Source of the DNA: Planctomycetota bacterium
GTDB taxonomy: Bacteria > Planctomycetota > GCA-002687715 > DRQF01
Length of the DNA: 64,000 nucleotides
Reading direction: 5' to 3'
NCBI GenBank assembly: GCA_020639295.1
Contig: JACKGY010000003.1
Coordinates: forward strand, 372,001 to 436,000
The notes under the pieces: model-generated
Told to the model about the DNA's origin: nothing
Seen by the model: only the letters and a program-made list of their open reading frames with translations
The model's database searches: none
Part shown: positions 39,501-50,306 of the stretch, piece after piece
How positions within the stretch are numbered: position 1 is the first letter of the stretch
How the letters are laid out: the number at the start of each line of letters is the position of its first letter
Position numbers and translations under genes: made by a program

Positions 39501-40664
39501 TCAGTCGACGAGGCGGAAGTGACCATCCGAGAAGCGGATACGGTCCCTCTTGGTAATCAACTCGGCGTTCCGGGCCGGCGGGTCGGCCAGGGTGGCGACG
39601 ATCAGGTCGCGGAGCGTTTCGCCGGCGATCAGGCGCAGCAGGTTGCTCCGCCGCGCGGCCTGGTCGGTCTCGTCGACCTTGCGGGCGAGGATCTCCAGCA
39701 GGCCGTTGACGGTGACGACCGCGGCTTCTTTTCGTGCCTTCTCCAGCTCGCCGGCGACGAGGGCCGCCTCGAAGGCCGCGACGTGGGCGGCGAAGTCGAC
39801 GCGGGGACGGGCGCCGCCGCCGAGCTCGGGGCCGCGGGCCGCGATCACCGCGAGCAGGGCGTCGAGGGTCAGCTCGAGCGCGCCGGCCTCGAGCCCGGCG
39901 GCCTGGTCGCGCCCGCGCAGGGCGTCGGTCAGCGTCGCCGGCAGCGGGGCCCGTAGGTCACGCGTCTCGTAGCGACGGCGCAGCGCCTCGATCTCGGCGG
40001 CGGGGCAGACGGTCAGGAAGCTGGCCTCGAGCCCGGCATTGACGAAGGCCTTGTGGTCACAGGGCAGATCGCCGCCGAGCTGCTCCGCGGTCGGGAACAG
40101 GGTCGCGGTCAGGTTGGCGAAGGGGCGGGCGGTGGAACCGACCACGAGCCGATCGCCTCGACCGCAGAGGTCGACCGCGATCACCCGGTCGACGAGCAGG
40201 TCGGGCTGCGCCGCGCACCAGGCCGTGGCGCCGAGCAGGCCCTTCTGGGAGCCGTCCAGGAACAGGATGCGGATCGGGCGCGCGATCTCCTTGGTCCGCG
40301 CCAGGCGCGCGGCCAGCTCGACCAGCACGGCGCAGCCCGAGGCGTCGTCGTTCGCTCCGGCGGAGCCGAGGCGGATGTCGTGATGGGCGCAGAAGACCAG
40401 CGCCGGGACCTCGCCACTGCCGAAACGGAGTTCGAGATTGGTACCGGAGAGCTTGGGGTGCACGAAGGGCTGGCGCTCGTAGCGGATGCCGAGCTCGTCG
40501 AGCCGGGTCTCGATCGCCGTCCGGCGGGCACTGGCGGCCTGGGCGGCGATCTTGCCGGCGATTTCCAGCAGGCGCGGGCCGGAAGCGGGGTCCTGGTCCT
40601 GGGCCATGAGCATGGGGCCAGGGAAGAGGACGGCGACGAGGATGAGGACGAGTTGGCGCGGCAT
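39501..40664 (-). CDS. M28-peptidase-like secreted protein lacking the catalytic Glu pair
   Basis: A 387-residue exported protein. After a signal peptide (VLILVAVLFPGPMLMAQ) comes an M28 aminopeptidase/glutaminyl-cyclase-like fold: CAHHDIRLG, GANDDASGCAVLVELA, AVDLCGRGD and late DHKAFVNAG preserve four of the usual metal-binding residues. The EE pair normally in the FFDxEExGLLGS motif is replaced by SQ (FLDGSQKGLLGA), removing the general base and one zinc ligand. It is therefore likely inactive or catalytically changed. A helical C-terminal extension of about 100 residues follows. Confidence 0.8.
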   Translation of the reverse strand: MPRQLVLILVAVLFPGPMLMAQDQDPASGPRLLEIAGKIAAQAASARRTAIETRLDELGIRYERQPFVHPKLSGTNLELRFGSGEVPALVFCAHHDIRLGSAGANDDASGCAVLVELAARLARTKEIARPIRILFLDGSQKGLLGATAWCAAQPDLLVDRVIAVDLCGRGDRLVVGSTARPFANLTATLFPTAEQLGGDLPCDHKAFVNAGLEASFLTVCPAAEIEALRRRYETRDLRAPLPATLTDALRGRDQAAGLEAGALELTLDALLAVIAARGPELGGGARPRVDFAAHVAAFEAALVAGELEKARKEAAVVTVNGLLEILARKVDETDQAARRSNLLRLIAGETLRDLIVATLADPPARNAELITKRDRIRFSDGHFRLVD

Positions 40665-40788
40665 CGTCTCAGGGGTCTCCCGGGGACTGGACCGGCCGAT
40701 GATACCAGATCGATGGCTTCGGGCCGGCTTGACGATCGGCTTGACTCGACCTTGAATGGCCGGGTCAGGGTTCCAGCGGAGTCCGTCC

Positions 40789-42843
40789 ATGTCCCGATGC
40801 CTCCTGGCGATCCTGGTCGCCAACGTCCTCTTCGCTCTCGGCGCGCCCGGCCAGGAGGCGAGTCACTTCCGGGCCCGGCCGGTCGATGATCGCTGCCCGG
40901 TCGAGGGCACGCCGCTCGATCTGGTGATCGAGGCCCTCGATGCCCGGGGGGAGGTGCTGGCCGACTTCGACTGGCGGCGCCTGGACGCGCGCTTCGAGGG
41001 ACTCCGGGACCTCCAGGACCGTCCGATCGCCACCCTCGAGGAGATCGCGGAGCGTACCGGCCTGCAGAACAGCGCGGTCCGCCTCAAAGAGGGCCGGCTC
41101 CTCCTCGACCGGGTCCTGCTCGACGGCGACCTGGTCCTGGTGCGGGCCGAGGAACGCGTGGTCCTGATCGAGGGGCCCGCCTTCGGCTTCGCGGCCATCC
41201 TGCCGCCCCTGGTCGCCATCCTGCTCGCCATCCTCTGCCGTCAGGTCGTGCTCGCGCTCTTCCTGGGCGTGCTCTCGGGCGTCTGGGTCATCGCCGGCGG
41301 ACTCTGGCCGGGTTTCGTCCACGCCGTGACCGACACGATTCCCGAGGCGCTCGACGCCGACCACGTGCGCATCGTGATCTTCTCCTGCCTCCTGGGCTCC
41401 CTGGTGGCGATGGTCGCCCGCATGGGCGGCACCCAGGCCATGGTCGCCGCGATGACCCGCTTCGGTCGCAGCCGTCGGGGCGCGCAATTCACCACCTGGC
41501 TCACCGGCGTGCTGATCTTCTTCGACGACTACGCCAACGCCTTGCTGGTCGGCAACACCATGCGGCCGGTCACCGATCGCTATCGCATCTCCCGCGAGAA
41601 GCTCTCCTACCTGGTCGACGCCACCTCGGCGCCGGTCGCCTGCATCTTCGTGATCTCAACCTGGATCGCCACCGAGATCAGCTACATCGCCAGCGAGCTC
41701 GGCAACCCCGAGGTCCAGGCCGCCACCGGCCTCAGCGCCGAGGCCGGCTACCAGGTCTTTCTCGCCACCATCCCCTACAACTTCTATCCGATCCTGACCC
41801 TGATCTTCGGACTGGGCCTGATCTGGATGGGGCGTGACTTCGGGCCGATGCTGCGGGCGGAGCGGCGGGCGGAGAAGGAGGGGAAACTCCTGCGCGACGG
41901 GGCCACGCCGCTCAGCTCGCGCGAGATGGAGGAGCTGGAGCCGGTCGATCCCACCCGGATGAGGATCGTCAACGCGGTCCTGCCGATCGGGACGGTGATC
42001 CTGGCGGTCATCCTCGGCCTCTGGTTCACCGGGGCCGCCAGCATGGCCGAGAGCGCCGCCGAACTGCGTGGCCAGCTCGACCGGGGACTGGTCGCGGTGG
42101 CCGAGCGGCCGGCGGCCGAAGCGCGGCTCGCCACGCTCGAGTCGCCGGCCCTGAAGGACGTCTTCGGAGCCGCGAACAGCTACACCGCCCTGATGATCGC
42201 AGCCTTCCTCGGCGTCATCGTCACCGTGGTCCTGGCCGTGGGGCAGCGGCTGATGCGGATCGGCGAGGCCATGGACACGGTCACGGCCGGCATCAAGGCG
42301 ATGGTGCCGGCCGCGTTGGTGCTGATCCTGGCCTGGAGCCTCCAGTCGGTCTGCGACCGGCTCGGGACCTCGAGCTTCCTGATCCACCACGTGTCCTTCA
42401 CCGCCACCTTGCTGCCGCTCGCGATCTTCCTGCTCGCGGCGGTGGTCGGCTTCTCGACCGGGACGTCCTGGGGCACGATGGGCATCCTCGTGCCCCTGAC
42501 CATCGATTACGCGGTGGGGCTGGGCATGGAAGCGTCGATGGCGCAGGCGGAGGTCCGGCGTCTTCTGGTCTCGAGCGTCGGGGCCGTCCTCGCGGGGGCG
42601 GTCTTCGGCGACCATTGCTCGCCGATCAGCGACACCACGATCATGTCCTCGATGGCGAGCGGCGCGGATCACGTCGATCACGTGCGGACCCAGATGCCCT
42701 ACGCCCTGACCGTGGCGGCGCTTGCCAGCCTCGTGGGCTATCTGCCGGCGGGATTCGGTCTGTCACCCTGGCTGTCGCTGGCCCTGGGCGCGGCGATCTG
42801 CCTCCTGCTCATCCGCTTCGTCGGCCGACCGGTGACCGGCTGA
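40789..42843 (+). CDS. NhaC-type Na+/H+ antiporter with extra N-terminal domain
   Basis: Cation/proton antiporter of 684 residues. About 125 residues containing a signal or first helix (LLAILVANVLFALG) and a compact extracellular region precede the NhaC-type membrane domain of about eleven helices. The family core is visible: FFDDYANALLVGNTMRPVTDRYRISREK, ATSAPVACIFVISTWIATEI, FSTGTSWGTMGILVPL and FGDHCSPISDTTIMSSMAS. The function would be sodium extrusion and pH control. The start is uncertain; an earlier in-frame start exists at 40756. Confidence 0.88.
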   Translation: MSRCLLAILVANVLFALGAPGQEASHFRARPVDDRCPVEGTPLDLVIEALDARGEVLADFDWRRLDARFEGLRDLQDRPIATLEEIAERTGLQNSAVRLKEGRLLLDRVLLDGDLVLVRAEERVVLIEGPAFGFAAILPPLVAILLAILCRQVVLALFLGVLSGVWVIAGGLWPGFVHAVTDTIPEALDADHVRIVIFSCLLGSLVAMVARMGGTQAMVAAMTRFGRSRRGAQFTTWLTGVLIFFDDYANALLVGNTMRPVTDRYRISREKLSYLVDATSAPVACIFVISTWIATEISYIASELGNPEVQAATGLSAEAGYQVFLATIPYNFYPILTLIFGLGLIWMGRDFGPMLRAERRAEKEGKLLRDGATPLSSREMEELEPVDPTRMRIVNAVLPIGTVILAVILGLWFTGAASMAESAAELRGQLDRGLVAVAERPAAEARLATLESPALKDVFGAANSYTALMIAAFLGVIVTVVLAVGQRLMRIGEAMDTVTAGIKAMVPAALVLILAWSLQSVCDRLGTSSFLIHHVSFTATLLPLAIFLLAAVVGFSTGTSWGTMGILVPLTIDYAVGLGMEASMAQAEVRRLLVSSVGAVLAGAVFGDHCSPISDTTIMSSMASGADHVDHVRTQMPYALTVAALASLVGYLPAGFGLSPWLSLALGAAICLLLIRFVGRPVTG

Positions 42844-42951
42844 ACCGGGGATCATCTCCTCTGCCTTTGGCCGGCGGGCTCCGGCGCGCTATCGTCGGGT
42901 GTCGACGGGACGGGAGCGCATTCCGATCGCGATCGTGTGAACGGGGAGACC

Positions 42952-45777
42952 ATGGAACGGAAGATCTTCTGGTTGTTGCTGGTGGCGGTCGTCGCCGGCG
43001 CTGCGTACTTCGGGATCGAGTTCGCCCGCGACGATACCGACCCCGGCAAGGGACGAGTGACCGAACCGGAGATCGCGACCGTCGCCGATCCCAAGGCCGA
43101 GCGGGCCGCGGAACGCCTGCCGAGGCCCGAGGAGAACGTGACCCCCCAGCAGCCGACGGTCCCGGCCGAACTCGGCGAGGACCGGAAGATCCGCGGGCGG
43201 GTCACCGACATGGACGGGCAGGCGATCGCCGACGCGAACATCACCCTGTTCACCTTCGAGGTGCTACGCGCGCCGGCGCTCGGTGACGTCCGGCCGCGCC
43301 ATCGCGAGATCGTCCGGACCAAGGTGAAGGCCGGGTCCGACGGTCGCTACGAGATCGACGGACTCGACGACGTCCAGACCCGCATGTTCACCTTGCGCTT
43401 CGAGGCGGAAGGCTATTCGGAGCTGCTCAAGGATGCCGTCGGGCCGGGCATGTACGTCGATGCGAAACTCGAGCGGGGCATCCCGCTCGACCTCCGCGTC
43501 ATCGACGCCGACAGCCACGAAGGCGTGGTCGATGCGCTGATCGACATCGGCATGTCGGCCACCGGCGACGACATGCACAGCTACCGGCGTTGGCGCCGGG
43601 AGTACCGAACCGACGCGGAGGGTTGGGTTCGCCTTCAGGGCGTCCCGACCGCGCGTCTGACCATGTTGATCGACCATCCCGACTACCAGTGGCTCTACGT
43701 CAAGCCCGAGGACGAGGTCTGGGCGCAGGTCGATCGGCGGGAACTCGTGTTCGAGCTGCGGCGCGGCGTCACCTTGGACGGCGTCGTGGTCGACGCGCGC
43801 AGCCAGGCCCCGATCGACGACTGCCTGGTGACGCTGCGCGAGTTCATCATCGCCTCACGCCGGGAGAAGACCGGCGTCTTCGGCAAGTTCAAGCTCAAGG
43901 GGCTGAACCGCGGCTCGGTCGAGATCAACTTCGAGGCCGACGGCTACACGCGCCATCGCGAACTCCTGGAGATCAGCGACGAGGGCATGCGCGAGCCCCG
44001 GGTGTTCCAGCTCCAGCCGGCCGGCATGGCCTCCGGAACCGTGGTCGACGATACCGGGCAGCCGATCGTCGGCGCCGACGTCTGGGTCGCCGAGGCCCGG
44101 GGCGTGTTCCGGGCCATCCGCGGCGACGTCGAGGCGACGACCGATCGCGACGGGGTCTACTCGGTCCGCAATCTCGATCACGACCTTCCCTACCGGATCG
44201 TGGCCCGCGCTCCCGGCTACACCCTCGGTAATTCGGCCGAGTTCCTCGGCCGTAGCGGCGAGTTCGTCGACGGCGTGATCGTCCAGCTCCAGCGGGGCGC
44301 GGAGATCCAGGGTCTGGTGACCGACGAGGGCGGCGTGCCGGTGGCCGGCGCCATCGTCACCATCGAACGACCGCCCTTCCCGGAAGCCTGGTTCCCGCCG
44401 GACATGGAGGAGGGGCAGAAGAGCACCCTGTCGCTGGTCACCGACGAGGTCGGCTACTGGAAGATCGACGGGCTCTGGCCGGGGCCCTACCAAATCACGG
44501 TCGATCATGCCGACTACATCCCGATGCTGCCGGAGGAGATCCGGATCACGGTCGGCAACGAAAGGCTGGAGAAGAACTTCAAGCTGTTGCCTGGCCATGC
44601 CATCGAGGGGCGCGTCGTCGATGGCGAAGGCCGCCCGGTCGCGGGGGTCGAGGTGAAGGGCTCGATCGGCGCCTTCCAGGCCCGGAGCAGCAGCACGCGA
44701 ACGGACGGGGAGGGGCGCTATCGGCTCGCGCGGTTGCTCCACCGTCCCTACCGGGTCAAGGCCATCGGCCGCGACGGCGTCGCCGAGGAGAAGTTCGACG
44801 TCCAGGTGGACACGAGCGGCGTCGACTTCCGTCTCCAGCCCTACGGCTCCGTCGAAGGCGTCGTGCTCGCCTACGAGGGCGGACTGCCCATCGAGCGCTT
44901 CGAGGTCAAGCTCCTGCCACTGATGGCGCTGCCCGAGGCGGACGACGGGCGCCGCAGTGACGAACGGCTCAACCTGAAAACGATGACCAGTCACGAGGCC
45001 TACGTCGAGCGGACCATCGTCGCGCCGGACGGGCGTTTCCGCATCGAGGGCGTTCATCCGGGCAGCTACCGGGTCGAGGTCTCGGCCGACGACCGGGTGT
45101 CTCTGTCGCAGCAGCCGGTGACGGTCAATCCGGCCTCGATCGGCTCCGCGCAGCCCTTCGTGTTGCGCGCTGGCGCCGCTTTCCAGGGGCGCGTGACCGA
45201 CAGCGACGACAAGCCGATCGGCGGCCAGGAGCTGACCATCCGTATCGTGCCGACGCCGAATTCGACCCTCGAGACGACGGTCGGCCCCGACGGCCAGCCG
45301 GTGCTCCAGCGCGGACGCACGCCCTGGGAAGCGCGCAACGTCAAGATCGACGGCGACGGTCGTTTCCACAGCGGTGGCCTGCCGGCCGGAATCCTGCGGG
45401 TGCAGCTCAGCTCGAACGTCTTCTGCTGCCCACCCTGGCAGGACTTCACCTTCGGCAAGGACGGAACGATCGAGAAGAACTACGTGCTCAGGCGCGCGGC
45501 CCATCTCGTGTTGATGGTGAAGGACCAGTTCGGCAATCCCGTGGACCTCCCCTCCGCCCAGGTCTACGACCCCGAGGGCGAGGTGGCGAAGGTGGACGAC
45601 CGCGCGCTCGGGGGCCGGGGCGATCCGCAGGGAAAGCTCGAGATTCCGAAGCTCGAGCCGGGCCGCTACACGGTGGAACTGTCGCGCTATCAGTACGCCG
45701 TGACCCGGGTCGAAGTCGAGCTGGCCGAAGGCGAGCAGCTCAGCCTCGATGTCGAGATGGAAAAGCTGGTGCGCTGA
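42952..45777 (+). CDS. Membrane-anchored string of nine carboxypeptidase-regulatory-like domains
   Basis: A 941-residue protein with one N-terminal anchor (IFWLLLVAVVAGAAYFGIEFA) and the rest outside the membrane. It contains nine repeats of the CarboxypepD_reg/transthyretin-like fold, each opening with a G-x-V-x-D pattern (IRGRVTDMDGQAIADA, MASGTVVDDTGQPIVGADV, AIEGRVVDGEGRPVAGVEV, AFQGRVTDSDDKPIGGQE and so on). Start chosen for GGGGAG 5 nt upstream. No catalytic domain is present; a structural or adhesive surface role is likely. Confidence 0.85.
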   Translation: MERKIFWLLLVAVVAGAAYFGIEFARDDTDPGKGRVTEPEIATVADPKAERAAERLPRPEENVTPQQPTVPAELGEDRKIRGRVTDMDGQAIADANITLFTFEVLRAPALGDVRPRHREIVRTKVKAGSDGRYEIDGLDDVQTRMFTLRFEAEGYSELLKDAVGPGMYVDAKLERGIPLDLRVIDADSHEGVVDALIDIGMSATGDDMHSYRRWRREYRTDAEGWVRLQGVPTARLTMLIDHPDYQWLYVKPEDEVWAQVDRRELVFELRRGVTLDGVVVDARSQAPIDDCLVTLREFIIASRREKTGVFGKFKLKGLNRGSVEINFEADGYTRHRELLEISDEGMREPRVFQLQPAGMASGTVVDDTGQPIVGADVWVAEARGVFRAIRGDVEATTDRDGVYSVRNLDHDLPYRIVARAPGYTLGNSAEFLGRSGEFVDGVIVQLQRGAEIQGLVTDEGGVPVAGAIVTIERPPFPEAWFPPDMEEGQKSTLSLVTDEVGYWKIDGLWPGPYQITVDHADYIPMLPEEIRITVGNERLEKNFKLLPGHAIEGRVVDGEGRPVAGVEVKGSIGAFQARSSSTRTDGEGRYRLARLLHRPYRVKAIGRDGVAEEKFDVQVDTSGVDFRLQPYGSVEGVVLAYEGGLPIERFEVKLLPLMALPEADDGRRSDERLNLKTMTSHEAYVERTIVAPDGRFRIEGVHPGSYRVEVSADDRVSLSQQPVTVNPASIGSAQPFVLRAGAAFQGRVTDSDDKPIGGQELTIRIVPTPNSTLETTVGPDGQPVLQRGRTPWEARNVKIDGDGRFHSGGLPAGILRVQLSSNVFCCPPWQDFTFGKDGTIEKNYVLRRAAHLVLMVKDQFGNPVDLPSAQVYDPEGEVAKVDDRALGGRGDPQGKLEIPKLEPGRYTVELSRYQYAVTRVEVELAEGEQLSLDVEMEKLVR

Positions 45778-46525
45778 GCGCGCGGAGGACCGGGGCTTCG
45801 GCTCGGAGGCACGGCCAGGGAGCAGCTCGGGTCACCGAGCCGCCTCGATGACCACGGGAAGCGGGGGTCGGAGCTCGGGGCCCGACGAGGGCCCGTCGCG
45901 TCGCAACGGTTGGACATCCGGCCAGGATGTCGCAGTGCCTGGACGGACAGCCGGAAGTCGTTACTAACCAAGTCTTTGACGCGAACTGCCGGCGCGTGGA
46001 CGTCGCCTGGCGTCGAGAATTCTCGACATGCGACTCGAGGGCGGTGCGGCGTAGCAGTGCCGAAGGCCCTTGTGGACAAGACCTTGCGACAATCTGCATT
46101 TTCTCTCAAACGAGGAATGTGGTTTGGAGTAGCAGGCTGCCGCGCGTCTCGCTCGGGACCCACAGGTTCCTCCCGAACCGACGCCCTAATCGGTCTTTGA
46201 AAGCAGAAGCTTCCATCGATGCCCGACCGGGATCGCCCGGCCGCGACGCCTCATGGCGAGCGAAAAAAAGGACCTTGGAGTCTCAGAGAATTTTCCCTCC
46301 CCAACCGCCCTCTCTAAGCTCAAGGTTCTTTTTTTTTGCCCCGAGCGAACGATTCTCGGCTATCGCCCTTCGCCTCGATGGACTGGACCGCCGCGCCGAA
46401 ACCCGGGCTGCGGTCCTGGAGCGACCGGCGCCGAAGTCTCGGGTCCCGGTCCCGCGGTGATTCCGCTGCTGGAAGGAGAGGGTCGGTGCTGGCTGACCCG
46501 ACCGGCCGGAGTGGCCGGTCGGCGC
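45778..46525. other. GC-poor intergenic region between convergent genes
   Basis: A 748-bp gap with no credible protein gene, richer in A/T from about 45950 to 46350. It contains a perfect 16-bp palindrome GTCGAGAATTCTCGAC (46012-46027), a bulged hairpin AAGG..CTTG/CAAG..CCTT (46063-46085), and the large hairpin with A- and T-tracts described separately. A small RNA cannot be excluded. Confidence 0.5.
46262..46338. terminator. Probable bidirectional terminator hairpin with A- and T-tracts
   Basis: Seven A (46263-46269) followed by GGACCTTG pair with CAAGGTTC (46321-46328) followed by nine T (46329-46337); one G-T wobble. The T-tract serves plus-strand transcripts from the repeat-domain gene and the A-tract serves minus-strand transcripts from rpiB. 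The loop is about 43 nt, long for an intrinsic terminator. Confidence 0.55.
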
Positions 46526-46969
46526 TCAGCCGCGTTCGATCTCGTTGATCTTGGCGACCCGACGCTCGTGGCGACCGCCGCCCTCGAAGGCGGTGGCGAG
46601 AAAGGTCTTCACGCAGTCGAGGATCGTGCCCTCGTCCAGCAGGCGGGCGCCGAGGCAGAGGACGTTGGCGTCGTTGTGTTCGCGCGCGAGCCTCGCGGTC
46701 TCGACGCTGTGACAGAGCGCGGCCCGGATCGTCTTGATCTTGTTGGCGGTGATGCTCATGCCGATGCCGGTCCCGCAGAGCAGGATGCCGAAATCCGCCT
46801 CCTGCTCGGCCACGCGCCGCGCCACCTTCGCCGCGTAGTCGGGGTAGTCGACCGAATCCGCGGTCTCGGGACCGAGGTCGGTCACCATGTGCCCCTGTTC
46901 TTCGAGGAAGGCGACGATCTTCTTGCGAACCTCGACCGCGGCGTGGTCGGTGGCGATGGCGATCTTCAT
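46526..46969 (-). CDS. rpiB: Ribose-5-phosphate isomerase B
   Basis: RpiB/LacAB-family isomerase of 147 residues interconverting ribose-5-phosphate and ribulose-5-phosphate in the pentose phosphate pathway. It shows ATDHAAVEVR at the N-terminus, the phosphate loop GTGIGMSITANK, active-site region CHSVETARLAREHNDANVLCLG and C-terminal GGRHERRVAKI. Its ATG overlaps the stop of the TsaC-phosphatase gene by 4 nt; the Sua5-YwlE-RpiB order also occurs in Bacillus. Confidence 0.95.
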   Translation of the reverse strand: MKIAIATDHAAVEVRKKIVAFLEEQGHMVTDLGPETADSVDYPDYAAKVARRVAEQEADFGILLCGTGIGMSITANKIKTIRAALCHSVETARLAREHNDANVLCLGARLLDEGTILDCVKTFLATAFEGGGRHERRVAKINEIERG

Positions 46970-48012
46970 AGCTGCTCCATGACGGCGGCGATGGCCGTCT
47001 CCAGTTCCCGGGCACAGGCTTCGTAGACCTCGAGGTCGCCGCCGAAGGGGTCCGCGACGTCGCGATCATCACCGAGGATCGGCCGCACCCGATCGGCGAG
47101 ATCGGGGCGCTCCCAGAGTATGGCGTCCCGATGCGCGGCTGTCATCGTGTAGATCCGGTCGGCGCGCTCGAGGCGTCGGCGATCGAGGGGATTCGACCGG
47201 TGATCCTCGAGATCGAGGCCACGGGCCCTGGCGACGGTCCGGCTGTTGGCCGAGGCGGGCTGCCCGGGGAAGGCGCCGATGCCCGCCGAGCGCACCTCGA
47301 CCAGGGCCGCCGCCTCGGCGCCGACCCGCTGGACGAGGGCCTGCCTGAGCATGGCGGCCGCGAGAGGACTGCGGCAGGTGTTGCCGCTGCAGACGAAGAC
47401 GATCTCCAGCGCGAGTTCGGCCCGGATCAGCGCCTCCTCGAGCTCGCCCTGGCGGAGAATCCGGTAGCCGGCGGATCGGGGCAGCTCGAGGACCGTGGTC
47501 GCCAGGCCCTGGAGCGGCCGGCCCGCGTCGAGGACCAGGTCGACGCCCTCACCGAGCCGCGCGACGATCTCGATCGCGGCGTCGATCGGCGGGTCACCCG
47601 AGAGGTTGGCGCTGGTGCCCAGGACCGGGATGGCCGGGTCGGTGGCCAGCATCATGGCCACCGGCTCGGAGGAGCAGCGGTAGCCCTCGCGGCTGCCGTC
47701 GGCGCGTTCGATGACCAGGGTGAGCGGGCCCGGCCAGAAGGCGCGCATGAGCCTGGCCGCGCGTAGTCCGAGCGCGCCCTCGATCCGGGCCACGCTGGCG
47801 GCGGAATCGACGTAGCGCGCGAGGGGCTTCAGGGCATCTCGCCCCTTGAGGCGGTAGAGCGCCTGGCGCGCGTCTTCCCGCTCGCCGTGGATCGCGAGGC
47901 CGTAGACCGTCTCGGTCGGGAAGGCGACGATGCCGCCCCGAGCGAGGGCCTCGCGGGCCGCGCGCGCCGCCACCTCCGGGCCGACCTGGCCGATCTCGAT
48001 CACCGTGGTCAA
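46966..48012 (-). CDS. TsaC/Sua5 (YrdC) domain fused to low-molecular-weight protein phosphatase
   Basis: Two-domain cytosolic protein of 348 residues. Residues 10-195 are a YrdC/Sua5 domain making threonylcarbamoyl-AMP for tRNA t6A (GGIVAFPTETVYGLA, LKGRDALKPLARYV, FWPGPLTLVIE, LGTSANLSGDPP). Residues 203-348 are an LMW-PTP domain with the P-loop VCSGNTCRSPLA and the catalytic VADPFGG loop; a Thr after Asn suits arginine-phosphatase-like YwlE. The start is probably TTG (48012) or the GTG three codons in. Forms an operon with rpiB. Confidence 0.9.
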   Translation of the reverse strand: MTTVIEIGQVGPEVAARAAREALARGGIVAFPTETVYGLAIHGEREDARQALYRLKGRDALKPLARYVDSAASVARIEGALGLRAARLMRAFWPGPLTLVIERADGSREGYRCSSEPVAMMLATDPAIPVLGTSANLSGDPPIDAAIEIVARLGEGVDLVLDAGRPLQGLATTVLELPRSAGYRILRQGELEEALIRAELALEIVFVCSGNTCRSPLAAAMLRQALVQRVGAEAAALVEVRSAGIGAFPGQPASANSRTVARARGLDLEDHRSNPLDRRRLERADRIYTMTAAHRDAILWERPDLADRVRPILGDDRDVADPFGGDLEVYEACARELETAIAAVMEQL

Positions 48013-48104
48013 GGCAATGACTCCAGCTCGCGCCGCCGCGGTCCCTTCCGCGATCGCGGGCGCCCAGGGTAACAGCAGCGGGCGGCAGGGGGGAGGCGAG
48101 CGCG

Positions 48105-48134
48105 TTGAAGGATTCCGGAACCGGATGTTAGCTT
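48105..48134 (+). promoter_or_regulatory. Promoter candidate for the NtrB/NtrC-like pair
   Basis: TTGAAG (48105-48110), 18 bp, then TAGCTT (48129-48134) preceded by TG, an extended -10 form. It points towards the histidine kinase starting at 48177. The -10 is weak. It lies in the 164-bp divergent gap with the TsaC fusion gene. Confidence 0.4.
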
Positions 48135-48176
48135 CGGCGGCGGCGGCACGCGCGCCGGAACGAAACGGGGAGCCCG

Positions 48177-48883
48177 GTGGTGGTCGAGGACGGTGGAGAC
48201 GATCGGTTCAGTACCTGGAGCAGGCTCGTGGGCGGGCTCGCCCACGAGCTGAAGAACCCGCTGTCGACCCTGAACATCAACCTGCAGCTCCTGCGCGAGG
48301 ACTGGGCCGAGCAGGCCGGGCCCCTGGCGGCGCGGAGCATCCGCAAGATCGACGTCATGCTGCAGGAATCGAAGCGGCTCGAGCGCATGCTCGCCGACTT
48401 CCTGCGCCTGACCTCGCCGTCTCCCCTGGACAAGCGTCCGGTCGACCTGAACCGTCTGCTCGAGGACGTCCTCAACTTCATGGAGAAGGAACTCGTCCGC
48501 TTCAAGGTGGACGTCCTCTGCCAGCTCGACCACCAGATCGGCGCGGTCGAGCTGGACGAGAACCTGTTCCGCCAGGTGGTCATCAACCTGGTCAAGAACG
48601 CCATGGACGCGATGGCCGAGAAGGGCGGGTCGCTCACGGTCCAGACCGGGCTGAGCGAGGGCCGGGTCCGGATCGAGATCATCGACACCGGCATCGGCAT
48701 GGACCCCGAGACCCGCGCCAAGGCCTTCAATTTCTACTTCTCGACCAAGAGTGACGGCACCGGCCTCGGCCTGCCGATGGTGCAGCGGATCATCGAACGC
48801 CACAGCGGCCGGATCTGCTGCGAGAGCGAGCGCGGTTTCGGCACGCGCTTCACCATCCTGCTCCCGCATTCGGGAGCCGCCCG

Positions 48884-48887
<4 letters not shown>
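48177..48887 (+). CDS. NtrB-like soluble sensor histidine kinase
   Basis: Short cytosolic histidine kinase of 236 residues without membrane helices or a PAS domain. H-box GLAHELKNPLSTLN (phospho-acceptor His), N-box NLVKNAMDAM, G1 IIDTGIGMD, F-box AFNFYFSTK and G2 GTGLGLPMV are all present, as in NtrB/AtoS kinases. Start appears to be GTG with GGGGAG upstream. The four-base overlap with the next gene shows it is the partner of the sigma-54 activator. The input signal is not evident. Confidence 0.9.
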
Positions 48888-50275
<1,388 letters not shown>

Positions 50276-50306
50276 GTGCCGGTTCCCGCTCCGGGCCCGG
50301 TGGCCG

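Noticed and set aside
46063..46085. Second copy of the CTTGT/ACAAG palindrome as a MarR operator
   Set aside because: Half-sites resemble those at 9086-9100 but spacing is 2 instead of 3 and there is no promoter beside it; better read as an RNA hairpin.
45690..46163. 157-codon minus-strand open frame over the second GC-poor gap
   Set aside because: Arg/Pro/Ser-rich, overlaps the end of the repeat-domain gene, and lacks a start signal.
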